Assembly: GCF_000332995.1 (NCBI RefSeq)
Contig: NZ_BANS01000015.1
Coordinates: 62,001 to 126,000, forward strand
Reading direction: 5' to 3'
Length of the DNA: 64,000 bases
Source: Gordonia amicalis NBRC 100051 = JCM 11271
GTDB lineage: Bacteria; Actinomycetota; Actinomycetes; Mycobacteriales; Mycobacteriaceae
Shown one piece after another: positions 8,960-16,406 of this stretch; position 1 is the first letter of the stretch; every line of letters begins with the position of its first letter. A program made the position numbers and the translations under genes. The notes under the pieces are model-generated. The model was not told the origin of the DNA and made no database searches. It worked only from the letters and a program-made list of their open reading frames with translations.

Positions 8960-9460
8960 TCAGCAGCAGGCGGTGGACGCACTCGGTGCGGGCTCGCCGG
9001 CCTCTGGGGCACCGGCAGTGCCACAACATGCCGGCGAGTCGGTCGAATCGCCGGTCGCGCTGTCGGCCAGCAGGTTTGGGCTGGTCCCGAAGGTGTCGGA
9101 GTCGGCCAGGACGGTGTAGACCTCCCACTTCTCACCTGCCGGACCCGTCACCCAGACTTTGTCCTGGGTGGCGAAACAACACGTGGTATTGATCTCTTCC
9201 TCGGTGAAGAGGCCTTCACCGCTGAGTCGGGCGATCTCGGCGTGCACCTGATCGCTGGACTCGACTTCCACACCGAGGTGGTTGATCGTGCCGCCCTTGC
9301 CCGGGTTCTCCAACAGCACCAGCTTCAGCGGCGGCTCGGCGACCGCAAAGTTCGCGTAACCCGGCTTCCGTTTGGCCGGGGCGACATTGAACAACTTCGA
9401 GTAGAACTCGACCGCTTGATTCAGATCATCAACGTTGAGTGCGAGCTGCATACGCGACAT
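8960..9460 (-). CDS. ArsI/CadI-family VOC metalloenzyme
   Basis: A glyoxalase-superfamily protein matching CadI/ArsI. The ferrous C-As lyase ArsI demethylates trivalent organoarsenicals; mycobacterial CadI is metal-induced. The N-terminal fold is MQLALNVDDLNQAVEFYSKLF, the strand INHLGVEV carries a metal-ligand His, and the vicinal cysteines (NTTCCFATQDKVWVTGP) are the ArsI signature. The C-terminus adds ACC and TACC pairs. The ATG at 9460 follows GGTGGAGG. It is divergent from the second arsR and converges with the arsC operon. Confidence 0.87.
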   Translation of the reverse strand: MSRMQLALNVDDLNQAVEFYSKLFNVAPAKRKPGYANFAVAEPPLKLVLLENPGKGGTINHLGVEVESSDQVHAEIARLSGEGLFTEEEINTTCCFATQDKVWVTGPAGEKWEVYTVLADSDTFGTSPNLLADSATGDSTDSPACCGTAGAPEAGEPAPSASTACC

Positions 9461-9523
9461 GACTACCTCCACCTGTGCGACTTATATCGAATTACTGACG
9501 CTGTCCAGAGTGCCAACCTCTTC

Positions 9524-9533
9524 GACATATGTC
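9524..9533. promoter_or_regulatory. Probable ArsR operator between arsI and second arsR
   Basis: A perfect 10-base palindrome, GACATATGTC, lies in the 88-base gap between divergent arsI and arsR. It is flanked by TTC and AAT, so an extended TTGACATA-type half-site is shared with the site before the first arsR. It probably serves both divergent genes. Confidence 0.5.
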
Positions 9534-9548
9534 AATGATGTGGGTAGG

Positions 9549-9917
9549 ATGGCCGTCATGCCCAAGGCGCTCCCGGTCATCGACATGATCGACCCCATCT
9601 GCTGCGAACCGGTGTCGGCCGCACCGCTCGACGATGACGCCGCACTGGAAATCGCCTTGCGACTCAAAGCGCTCGCCGATCCGGTGCGGATCAAGCTGAT
9701 GTCGATCCTGCTCACCGACGGGGCCGGCGAGGTCTGCACCTGCGACCTGGCCACCGCCGTCGGACTGTCCGAACCCACGGTCAGCCACCACCTCGGTCAA
9801 CTCAAGAAAGCCGGCATGGTCCGGTCCGAGCGTCGCGGCATGAACGTCTATTACCGTGCCCACGTCGACGCACTCCAGGCGCTGCGCCAGGTGCTCGACC
9901 CGGCGTGCTGCCGTTGA
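9549..9917 (+). CDS. Second ArsR/SmtB-family repressor
   Basis: 122 residues. It has an N-terminal ICCEP cysteine pair, LKALADPVRIKLMSIL, the CTC motif before the DNA-binding helix (GEVCTCDLATAVGLSEPT), SHHLGQLKKAG, and a C-terminal ACC. The metal-binding cysteine layout resembles the first ArsR but the sequence is clearly diverged. It probably controls the divergent arsI gene. ATG 9549 and ATG 9558 are both possible starts; the family-like region begins after either. Confidence 0.9.
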   Translation: MAVMPKALPVIDMIDPICCEPVSAAPLDDDAALEIALRLKALADPVRIKLMSILLTDGAGEVCTCDLATAVGLSEPTVSHHLGQLKKAGMVRSERRGMNVYYRAHVDALQALRQVLDPACCR

Positions 9918-10071
9918 AAGTCAGATGCCTGCCCCGGTGATCGGCGGGTGATCTCGCTGGTGTCGGTCGATCGTCGTCGTAGGTGTGTCGTGGCTGTGAA
10001 GGTCCCGGCGCGGTGCAGGACGGCGCAGTCCCCAGTTGCCGCCTGAGGTCCCGATCGGCAATTCTTGCCAG

Positions 10072-10566
10072 ATGAGTTCTCCCGCGGACCTCCCCTCCGG
10101 TCTCGATCTCTCGCATCTGATGGACACCGCCTATCGGCAGGCCCGGTCGGGTCTCGAGGAGGGTGGCATCCCGATCGGTGCGGCCTTGTTCGCCGCCGAC
10201 GGGAGCCTCCTCGGTGAGGGTCGGAATCGCCGTGTCCAGCAGGATGATCCGTCGGCGCATGCAGAGACCGACGCCTTCCGTGCGGCCGGTCGGCAACGGG
10301 ACTACTCGTCGACGATCATGGTGACGACCCTCGCGCCCTGCTGGTACTGCAGCGGACTGATCCGGCAGTTCGGCATCGGATCGGTGGTGATCGGCGAGAA
10401 CCGTTCGTTTCAGGGCGGAGAGGACTGGCTCGCCGACCTCGGGGTGTCGGTCACGATCCTCGACGACGAACGTTGCACGGCGATGATGTCGGAGTTCATC
10501 GCGGCCAATCCCGGCCTGTGGAACGAGGACATCGGCGTCGTCGACGACGAGGCTGACCGCGCATGA
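10072..10566 (+). CDS. Nucleoside/cytosine deaminase (CDA fold)
   Basis: A zinc-dependent deaminase of 164 residues. The zinc site is HAETD (about residue 60; His ligand and catalytic Glu) and APCWYC (about residue 90; two Cys ligands). GGIPIGAALFAADGSLLGEGRNRR and GIGSVVIGENRSFQGGEDWL resemble the yeast-type cytosine deaminase group more than tRNA adenosine deaminases, so cytosine or a related pyrimidine is a fair guess. The start has no clear Shine-Dalgarno. Confidence 0.82.
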   Translation: MSSPADLPSGLDLSHLMDTAYRQARSGLEEGGIPIGAALFAADGSLLGEGRNRRVQQDDPSAHAETDAFRAAGRQRDYSSTIMVTTLAPCWYCSGLIRQFGIGSVVIGENRSFQGGEDWLADLGVSVTILDDERCTAMMSEFIAANPGLWNEDIGVVDDEADRA

Positions 10567-10582
10567 CCGCGATTGGCGATCC

Positions 10583-10909
10583 TCACCGTCGGCTGAATGC
10601 AGCCGCGAGCGCTGCCAGGCGATCGAGATCCGCGGCGAGCGCACCCCTGCGGTCTCGATGGCCTTTGATGAGGAACCAGTAGATGCGGTCGAAACCCGGT
10701 GCGACATGGAGCAAGTCGTAGGTCTGAAGGATGCCGCGGAATCGTACGCCGGGAGCTGCCTCCCTCTCGGCGCCGACCCAGTGCGCGCCCCGACACTCGT
10801 GGCTCCACTCGCCGACCCGGGTCACGTCGGAGACGATGTCGAAGACGGCCTCGGGTGGTGCGTCGGCATACGACTCGGTGCGACCCTGGTGGGCGAGACG
10901 GCGTGTCAT
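10583..10909 (-). CDS. SRPBCC-family protein with apparent internal deletion
   Basis: The N-terminal part (ESYADAPPEAVFDIVSDVTRVGEWSHEC) and the C-terminal part (LQTYDLLHVAPGFDRIYW, GHRDRRGALAADLDRL) are typical of actinobacterial SRPBCC (START-like) ligand-binding proteins. The middle beta-strands, some 50-60 residues, are missing between RFRG (residue ~59) and LQTYDLL. The reading frame is kept. The product of 108 residues can hardly form the full helix-grip cavity. The ATG overlaps the stop of the hemerythrin gene by four bases, so it is the last gene of that operon. Confidence 0.7.
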   Translation of the reverse strand: MTRRLAHQGRTESYADAPPEAVFDIVSDVTRVGEWSHECRGAHWVGAEREAAPGVRFRGILQTYDLLHVAPGFDRIYWFLIKGHRDRRGALAADLDRLAALAAAFSRR

Positions 10910-11613
10910 GACGGGTTCTTCGCCTCGACGGTCACCGGGCCGATCCTCGACGCCGGACCATGCCCCCACATGAGCTCGGCCCGACGCCGGTAGGCGCGTG
11001 CGAAGCCGTGGACGAGGATGAACCTGGGTACGGCCGGCACCACGCCGTAGATCAGTTCCCGGTCTTCATCTCCCAGACCGTCGACGACCCAGTGACCCTC
11101 GCGGCCGAGTTCGGCGAATCCCTTTGGCTTGACGAAGAATTCGTGTTCGACGTCCCGGAACTCCGCGGTGCTGATCGCGGCCGCGACCACCGGCATCGCC
11201 TCGAGTTCCTCGCGTTCGAGATGGGGGAGCAGTACTTCTGACAGCCGTTCCAGCGCGTCGAGCAGGGTGTCCCGTGCCTGTGGGTCCCGACGGTAGGCGG
11301 AGGTGGCTTCGATCAACGCGTCGACGGCCGGAGCGATCCGGAGATGATCGGCTTCCATGTCGTCGAGAAGGGGTGCGGCGTCGGGGTTTCTCGACCGGAC
11401 GAGTGGCCACAACCACTTGTCCTCGCCGGTGTGATGCATGTGGAGGAAGCCCATCATCCAGGTGATGTGGTCGGCGATGGCTCGTCGGCGGGCGTCGTCG
11501 GGATAAGGCGGTGCTCCGATGACGAGGCGGGCTCGCTGCAGGTCCCGTCGTAGTGCGCTGTGCACGATGCCCATGCTTCGTGTGTCGGCGGGTTCGCGTG
11601 TGGTGATGGACAT
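10906..11613 (-). CDS. Hemerythrin-domain protein
   Basis: A 235-residue protein with a hemerythrin HHE four-helix bundle. Diiron ligands can be read in HSALRRD (helix 1), FLHMHHTGEDKWLWPL (helix 2), EADHLRIAP (helix 3) and LPHLEREELEAMP (helix 4). A C-terminal extension (~residues 150-235) contains EFRDVEHEFFVKPKG and FARAYRRRAE, common in actinobacterial members. Such proteins bind O2 or NO or act in redox sensing; the role here is not determined. It lies between a TetR regulator (30 bases upstream) and the SRPBCC gene. Confidence 0.85.
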   Translation of the reverse strand: MSITTREPADTRSMGIVHSALRRDLQRARLVIGAPPYPDDARRRAIADHITWMMGFLHMHHTGEDKWLWPLVRSRNPDAAPLLDDMEADHLRIAPAVDALIEATSAYRRDPQARDTLLDALERLSEVLLPHLEREELEAMPVVAAAISTAEFRDVEHEFFVKPKGFAELGREGHWVVDGLGDEDRELIYGVVPAVPRFILVHGFARAYRRRAELMWGHGPASRIGPVTVEAKNPS

Positions 11614-11643
11614 GGCCCTGTCCTCTCGATCGAAGGGCTGAAG

Positions 11644-12291
11644 TCAATCGGGGCCGAGTAGTCGCACGGTGGCGTCGGCGATCCAGTTCCGATAGCGGGT
11701 GTGGCTCCACCCCGCGTTGTTGACGAGCAGGTCGTAGACCTCTGTGCTGATCACCGCCCACAATCCCTCGGCTTCATCGGTGGCGAGCGTGCGTCCGGCG
11801 ACAGCCTCACCCGCTGCCCGCACATCTGAACGCTGACGGCGGTACGCCTCGACGAGCCTGGATGCGAGTTCGGGGTCGAAGGAGGCGCCTTCGCGCAGCG
11901 CCCGGTACAGACCAGCGGTGCGAGCGTAGATGTCGGCGGCCAGGGCGGCTCCGGCTGCGGCACGTTCACGGCGGTCGCCCGCGGACAGCGCGGCGAACTC
12001 CGGCCGCTGGGCGAGTGCGACAGGCCGATCGTCGCCGACGACCGCCACGTCGAACGCCGTGAGGAACAGCCGTGTCTTGGAGCCGAACTTCGCATAGACC
12101 GTCTCGAAGGACACGCCTGCCTCAGCAGCGATCTCGCGCACCCCGACGGACCAGCCGCGCTCGGCGAACAGGCGAGTGGCGGCCTCGAGGATCTGCGCGC
12201 GGGTCTGCTCCGCCTGGCTCCGCCGGAGGGTCGAGTCGTAACTCCTCCGGGTGGCCGTCGCTGCGGATGCGGGCTGATCGGACGAACCCAT
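11644..12291 (-). CDS. TetR-family transcriptional regulator
   Basis: 215 residues. The N-terminal helix-turn-helix is at ~25-75 (RAQILEAATRLFAERGW, VREIAAEAGVSFETVYAKFGSKTRLF), followed by an all-helical ligand domain. ATG 12291 is preferred; a CATACT -10-like box just upstream suggests a short or absent leader. A palindrome 20 bases upstream is a likely autoregulatory site. It is the first gene of the tetR-hemerythrin-SRPBCC group, which it may control. The open frame of the upstream protease runs over the first 170 bases of this gene. Confidence 0.88.
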   Translation of the reverse strand: MGSSDQPASAATATRRSYDSTLRRSQAEQTRAQILEAATRLFAERGWSVGVREIAAEAGVSFETVYAKFGSKTRLFLTAFDVAVVGDDRPVALAQRPEFAALSAGDRRERAAAGAALAADIYARTAGLYRALREGASFDPELASRLVEAYRRQRSDVRAAGEAVAGRTLATDEAEGLWAVISTEVYDLLVNNAGWSHTRYRNWIADATVRLLGPD

Positions 12292-13678
12292 ACCCGAAGT
12301 ATGCGCCTGCTTTGTTTTCAATACAAGGGTTATCAGACGAAGTCTGCGCACCACCCGTCAGGCGGTCACGGAACCTGTCCGAACGGTTGATGCCGAAAGG
12401 GAGTCGAGATCCGTCCGGCCCGCCGTCGGAGCCGCCGCCCGACTCGGGCACCGTGGTCTGCTGCTTGTCGACGATGCTGCCGAGCTTCACCTTCACGGTG
12501 CGCGCGTCCGACCCCGAGCCGACGGTGACCGGCACGGTTTCACCCGGCGCGTGCGTGAGCACCTGCGCCATCAGATCGGCATAGTCGGCGACGGGGGTGT
12601 CGCCGACCTTCGTGATCACGTCTCCGCGAGAGATACCGGCTTTCGCCGCCGGTCCGCCGTTCTCCACCGATGACACGGTCGCGCCGTCCTCGGCGCCGAT
12701 TGACGACAGCGAACCCGACACGCCGAGAACGGGTTTGGTCGCCTCACCGTTCTGCAGCAGCTGGTTCGCGATGCGCTTGGCAGTGTTGATCGGGATGGCG
12801 AAACCGAGTCCGAAGGACTGAGGTCCGCCGCTGGCTGCCTGCCCGGTGTCGACGGCGGAGTTCACGGCGACCACCTGACCCTGCAGATTCACCAGGGGCC
12901 CACCGGAGTTGCCCGGGTTGATCGGGGTATCGGTCTGCAGGCCGTTGTACACCGTGACCGCCGAACCGCTTTCGTCGGCGGCGGTCACCGTGCGCGACAA
13001 TGCGCTGATGATGCCAGAGGTGACGGTGTTGGTCAGGGCGTCCGGGCTGCCGACGGCCACCACCTGCTCGCCGACCTGCAGCGCGTCCGAGTCGCCGAGC
13101 ACCGCGGGGGTCAGTCCCGACGCACCGTCGAGCTTGATCACGGCGAGGTCGTACGACGGCGAACTGCCGGTGATCGTCGCGGAATGCTGCTTGCCGTCGC
13201 TGGTGGTGACCGTGATCTTGCTGGCGGAGCCGGCCCCGGCGACCACGTGGTGGTTGGTCAGGACGTATCCGTCCTGCGAGAGCACGATCCCGCTGCCCAC
13301 GGCGGTTCCGCGGGCCGTCTGGACCTTGATGTCCGCCGCCGACCTCGACGCCACCTGCGCCGCGTAGGTCACCGACCCCGGCTTGACGTCGGCGGCGCTC
13401 ACGGTGTTCGCCGGTTGCGAGCTCAGGGTCGGCGCCGAGGGACTGCCGTGCTGGTCGAGCAGGGCGCTGCCGCCGACTCCGATCGCGCCGCCGAGCAGGC
13501 CCGCCAGCAGGGCGGTGACGACGATCGGCTTCGTCACGCCGCCGACACGCGGAGGTGGACTCGCCGCGTGCGGCGAACCCGAATGCAGGCCGTCCCAGTG
13601 GGCATGCGGCGGTGGAGGACCACCGGGTGCGCCCAGCGGTTCAGTGGGGGTGTGGTCGGGGGACTGAGGTGCGCTCAC
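12122..13678 (-). CDS. HtrA/DegP-like membrane-anchored serine protease, abnormal 3' end
   Basis: Envelope quality-control protease. It has a Pro-rich cytoplasmic N-terminus, one membrane segment (~residues 51-73), a trypsin-like domain with the triad His144 (TNHHVVAG), Asp177 (SYDLAVIKL) and Ser258 (NPGNSGGPL), and a PDZ domain (~310-410). The start is GTG 13678 without an obvious ribosome-binding site. After the PDZ domain and a Gly/Ser tail the frame stays open into the tetR gene, ending at 12122 inside the tetR helix-turn-helix. A one-base indel near 12415-12440 would instead end the protein at a TGA at 12366-12368 or 12358-12360, just before tetR, which is more believable. Confidence 0.85.
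   Translation of the reverse strand: MSAPQSPDHTPTEPLGAPGGPPPPHAHWDGLHSGSPHAASPPPRVGGVTKPIVVTALLAGLLGGAIGVGGSALLDQHGSPSAPTLSSQPANTVSAADVKPGSVTYAAQVASRSAADIKVQTARGTAVGSGIVLSQDGYVLTNHHVVAGAGSASKITVTTSDGKQHSATITGSSPSYDLAVIKLDGASGLTPAVLGDSDALQVGEQVVAVGSPDALTNTVTSGIISALSRTVTAADESGSAVTVYNGLQTDTPINPGNSGGPLVNLQGQVVAVNSAVDTGQAASGGPQSFGLGFAIPINTAKRIANQLLQNGEATKPVLGVSGSLSSIGAEDGATVSSVENGGPAAKAGISRGDVITKVGDTPVADYADLMAQVLTHAPGETVPVTVGSGSDARTVKVKLGSIVDKQQTTVPESGGGSDGGPDGSRLPFGINRSDRFRDRLTGGAQTSSDNPCIENKAGAYFGYGFVRSARIRSDGHPEELRLDPPAEPGGADPRADPRGRHSPVRRARLVRRGARDRC
12312..12326. promoter_or_regulatory. Candidate TetR operator
   Basis: The 15-base imperfect palindrome TTGTTTTCAATACAA is AT-rich against its GC-rich surroundings and lies 20 bases upstream of the tetR start codon, at the expected promoter position. 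Confidence 0.45.
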
Positions 13679-13830
13679 AGCACCACAGTGCCGGGGCTTC
13701 TTGAGAGTAAGGCGGTGATTTCCTGCGAGTTTCCTGACAACTGGACGAGAGTGGCGATGACAGTCCCTGCCCGGAATCATCGGGTGCGAGATCGCGCGGA
13801 GCGACCATGATCATGGACGAAAGGAGAGCC

Positions 13831-14694
13831 ATGATCGGCACGCTGAATGACCTGGTCGACTTCGTCGACCGGCACACCGACGAGACCGTCGACGTCTCCG
13901 GCTTCGCCCGGTCCCATGGGACGACTGAGTACCACCTGCGCCGGATGTTCGCCGCGCTCGCCGGAATTCCGTTCTCGGAGTACGTGCGTCGTCGTCGGAT
14001 GACGCTCGCGGCAACCGATCTGGTGAGCAGTGACACCGGCCTGTTGGACATCGCCGTGCGCTACGGCTATTCCTCGGTCGAGGCGTTCGGCCGGGCATTC
14101 CGGTCGGTCCACGGTGCGTCCCCGGCGGACGTGCGGGTCCATGGCGGTCCTTTCGCAACACAAGCCGTACTCAGGTTCCGCCTGACCGTCGAAGGGAGCC
14201 GTCCGATGGACGTCACGATCACCGACCGACCCGCATTCGTACTCGCCGGGCACGCCGCACAGGTGCCGCTCATCTACCAGGGGGTCAATCCGCACATCCA
14301 GCAACACCTCGCGTCGATCGCCCCCGAGGAGCACGCTCGACTCAAGTCGCTCAACGACACCGAACCCGTCGGCATCCTCGCCGTCACCGACCAGAGCCGG
14401 CCCGACGCCCCGGAGGGAACACCGATCACGTACCTCCATGGTGTGGCCGTGCAGCAGGATTCGACGGTTCCGCCGGATCTGTCGACCATCGCGGTGGCTC
14501 CGGGTGCGTGGGCGACCTTCCGCTCGTCCGGGCCGTTCCCGGCGACCCTCCAGGAAACCTGGGCGGCAACGGCAACCGAGTGGTTCCCGTCGAACCCCTG
14601 GCGGTTACGTCCCGGGCCGACCTTCGTGCGCTACCTCGACTTGGGCGGAACCTACGCCGACGCGGAGATCTGGATGCCGATCGAGCGGGCGTGA
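13831..14694 (+). CDS. AraC-family regulator with GyrI-like effector domain
   Basis: 287 residues. N-terminal AraC helix-turn-helix pair (~1-100: VSGFARSHGTTEYHLRRMFAALAGIPFSEYVRRRR, then IAVRYGYSSVEAFGRAFRSVHGASP) and a C-terminal GyrI/BmrR-type small-molecule-binding domain (~125-287: MDVTITDRPAFVLAG, WMPIERA at the end). This is the layout of Rob/SoxS-like regulators that sense amphipathic compounds. ATG 13831 follows AAGGAGAG and is chosen over ATG 13807. It is divergent from htrA. Confidence 0.88.
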   Translation: MIGTLNDLVDFVDRHTDETVDVSGFARSHGTTEYHLRRMFAALAGIPFSEYVRRRRMTLAATDLVSSDTGLLDIAVRYGYSSVEAFGRAFRSVHGASPADVRVHGGPFATQAVLRFRLTVEGSRPMDVTITDRPAFVLAGHAAQVPLIYQGVNPHIQQHLASIAPEEHARLKSLNDTEPVGILAVTDQSRPDAPEGTPITYLHGVAVQQDSTVPPDLSTIAVAPGAWATFRSSGPFPATLQETWAATATEWFPSNPWRLRPGPTFVRYLDLGGTYADAEIWMPIERA

Positions 14695-14754
14695 CCTGCG
14701 CGATTCATAGCTCGGAACCGCGCTGAGCGGGTTGGAGCCATGAAACGGGACTGG

Positions 14755-15207
14755 TCACCAGTTGTAGTCGAGGAACTTCCCGTCGAAGGTCACGACGACC
14801 CGGTCACCGCCCGGGTCGGCGCGACGCGAGATGTCGACCTTGAAGTTGATCGCGCTCATGATCCCGTCGCCGAACTCCTCGTGGATGAGTTCCTTAAGGG
14901 CGGGACCGTAGACGTCGAGGGCCTCGTAGAAGCGATAGATGGTGGGATCACTGGTCGCGGCCTCGTCCGGGGTGCGCGTCGGTTGCTGTCGCAGGCTCTC
15001 GGCGACGCCCTCGCCGAGACCGAGCATCTCGACGACCGCCGTGGCCTTGTCCGCGGGCACCGGGTGTTTTCCGAGGAGTGCCGCCACCGTCCACACCAGC
15101 GGCGCATCGATCTTGTCGGCGATGGTCGCCCAGGTGAGTCCCTGCCGGATCCGGGCCGCGACGATGAGGTCGGCGGCGTCGGACTTCGGCATGATCGGGG
15201 TGGTCAT
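14755..15207 (-). CDS. cynS: Cyanate hydratase (cyanase)
   Basis: Converts cyanate and bicarbonate to ammonia and CO2 (via carbamate), giving detoxification and nitrogen supply. At 150 residues it has the exact family length. The N-terminal helix bundle (AARIRQGLTWATIADKI) is followed by the catalytic domain with YRFYEALDVYGPALKELIHEEFGDGIMSAINF, which contains the active-site Arg, Glu and Ser, ending in FLDYNW. The ATG at 15207 follows GAGGAGAC. It is divergent from a formate/nitrite-type channel gene across a 278-base gap. Confidence 0.96.
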   Translation of the reverse strand: MTTPIMPKSDAADLIVAARIRQGLTWATIADKIDAPLVWTVAALLGKHPVPADKATAVVEMLGLGEGVAESLRQQPTRTPDEAATSDPTIYRFYEALDVYGPALKELIHEEFGDGIMSAINFKVDISRRADPGGDRVVVTFDGKFLDYNW

Positions 15208-15385
15208 CGTGTCTCCTCGGTCGGCGCTGATGATGGCCCGTCGACGTGTGGAACTGGCGACGTCGCCGAATCCTGTTGGCACGTCGAGGGATACCTCCAC
15301 CATGCACAGTTCCCGGCGGAATTCCAAGGTGCCGCTGGAACTCTTGCCAGATTTCACACGGGCGACACCGCGCCACGAGGAAGCG

Positions 15386-15401
15386 GTAATCCCCGAGAAA
15401 C
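15386..15401 (+). promoter_or_regulatory. Possible GlnR-type nitrogen-control box
   Basis: In the cynS/FNT divergent gap the sequence GTAAT-n6-GAAAC occurs. It resembles the GTnAC-n6-GAAAC half of actinobacterial GlnR boxes with one mismatch. A further GTAAC lies 34 bases downstream. Regulation by GlnR is inferred from the match and from the nitrogen role of cyanase. Confidence 0.35.
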
Positions 15402-15485
15402 ATCACCGCACCGAATCGCCCGGGAGAGGTCGATGTAACACCAGGACGTCCCGACGACACATCGTCGACATGTGGTCTCGATTCG

Positions 15486-16406
15486 ATGGAGGCAAGAGTC
15501 ACGAATCGAAACGCTCGGGAGAATCTCTTGTCTTATGTGAATCCGTCCGAATTCGCGGTGAAGATGGTCGACGCCGGTGAGGCGAAGGTGTTCCTGTCCA
15601 CCCGCGACACGATCATCCGCGCCTACATGGCGGGCGCGATCCTGGCGCTCGCGGCCGCATTCGCCGTGACTGTCACCGTCCGCACCGGAGAACCGCTGCT
15701 CGGGGCGCTGCTGTTCCCGGTCGGCTTCTGCCTCCTGTACCTGATGGGCTTCGACCTCCTCACCGGGGTGTTCACGCTCGTCCCGCTCGCACTGATCGAC
15801 AAACGACGCGGTGTGACGGTCAGATCGATGTTGCGCAACTGGAGTTGGGTGTTCCTGGGGAACTTCCTGGGCGCCTTCACGGTCGCGGTGATGATGGCGG
15901 TGATCGTCACCTACGGCTTCAGCGTCGATCCTGACGAGATAGGGCAGCAGCTCGGTCACATCGGGGAGAGCCGCACCGTCGGTTACGCCGAACACGGGGC
16001 CGCGGGGATGCTGACGCTGTTCATCCGCGGGGTCCTGTGCAACTGGATGGTGTCCACCGGCGTCGTCGGGGCGATGATGTCGACGTCGTTGCCCGGCAAG
16101 GTCCTCGCCATGTGGATGCCGATCATGCTGTTCTTCTACATGGGATTCGAGCACTCGATCGTCAACATGTTCCTGTTCCCGTCCGGCTTGATGCTCGGTG
16201 GTGACTTCTCGATCGGCGACTACCTCGTCTGGAACGAGATCCCCACGGTGATCGGCAATCTCGTCGGCGGCCTCACCTTCGTCGGGCTGACGATCTACAT
16301 CACTCATGCGCGCACCGCCGCCGACCGTCGGCCCGTCTCCCACGATGAGACGACCGAGGTCGACGTCGCTGCGCCCGCGGAGATCGAGGCCGTCAAGACA
16401 GTCTGA
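15486..16406 (+). CDS. Formate/nitrite transporter (FNT) family channel
   Basis: 306 residues with six membrane helices and the FNT architecture. The N-terminal pore helix contains FLSTRDTIIRAYMAGAILAL, the first half VGFCLLYLMGFDLLTGVF, and the second half RGVLCNWMVSTGVVGAMM and MGFEHSIVNMFLFP, whose His marks the central proton-relay position of FNT channels. The C-terminal ~35 residues are charged and cytoplasmic. FNTs conduct small monovalent anions. Next to cyanase, nitrite, formate or cyanate are all plausible. The ATG at 15486 is the only upstream start that keeps the whole fold. The 3' end overlaps the convergent DUF2339 gene by 14 bases. Confidence 0.9.
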   Translation: MEARVTNRNARENLLSYVNPSEFAVKMVDAGEAKVFLSTRDTIIRAYMAGAILALAAAFAVTVTVRTGEPLLGALLFPVGFCLLYLMGFDLLTGVFTLVPLALIDKRRGVTVRSMLRNWSWVFLGNFLGAFTVAVMMAVIVTYGFSVDPDEIGQQLGHIGESRTVGYAEHGAAGMLTLFIRGVLCNWMVSTGVVGAMMSTSLPGKVLAMWMPIMLFFYMGFEHSIVNMFLFPSGLMLGGDFSIGDYLVWNEIPTVIGNLVGGLTFVGLTIYITHARTAADRRPVSHDETTEVDVAAPAEIEAVKTV

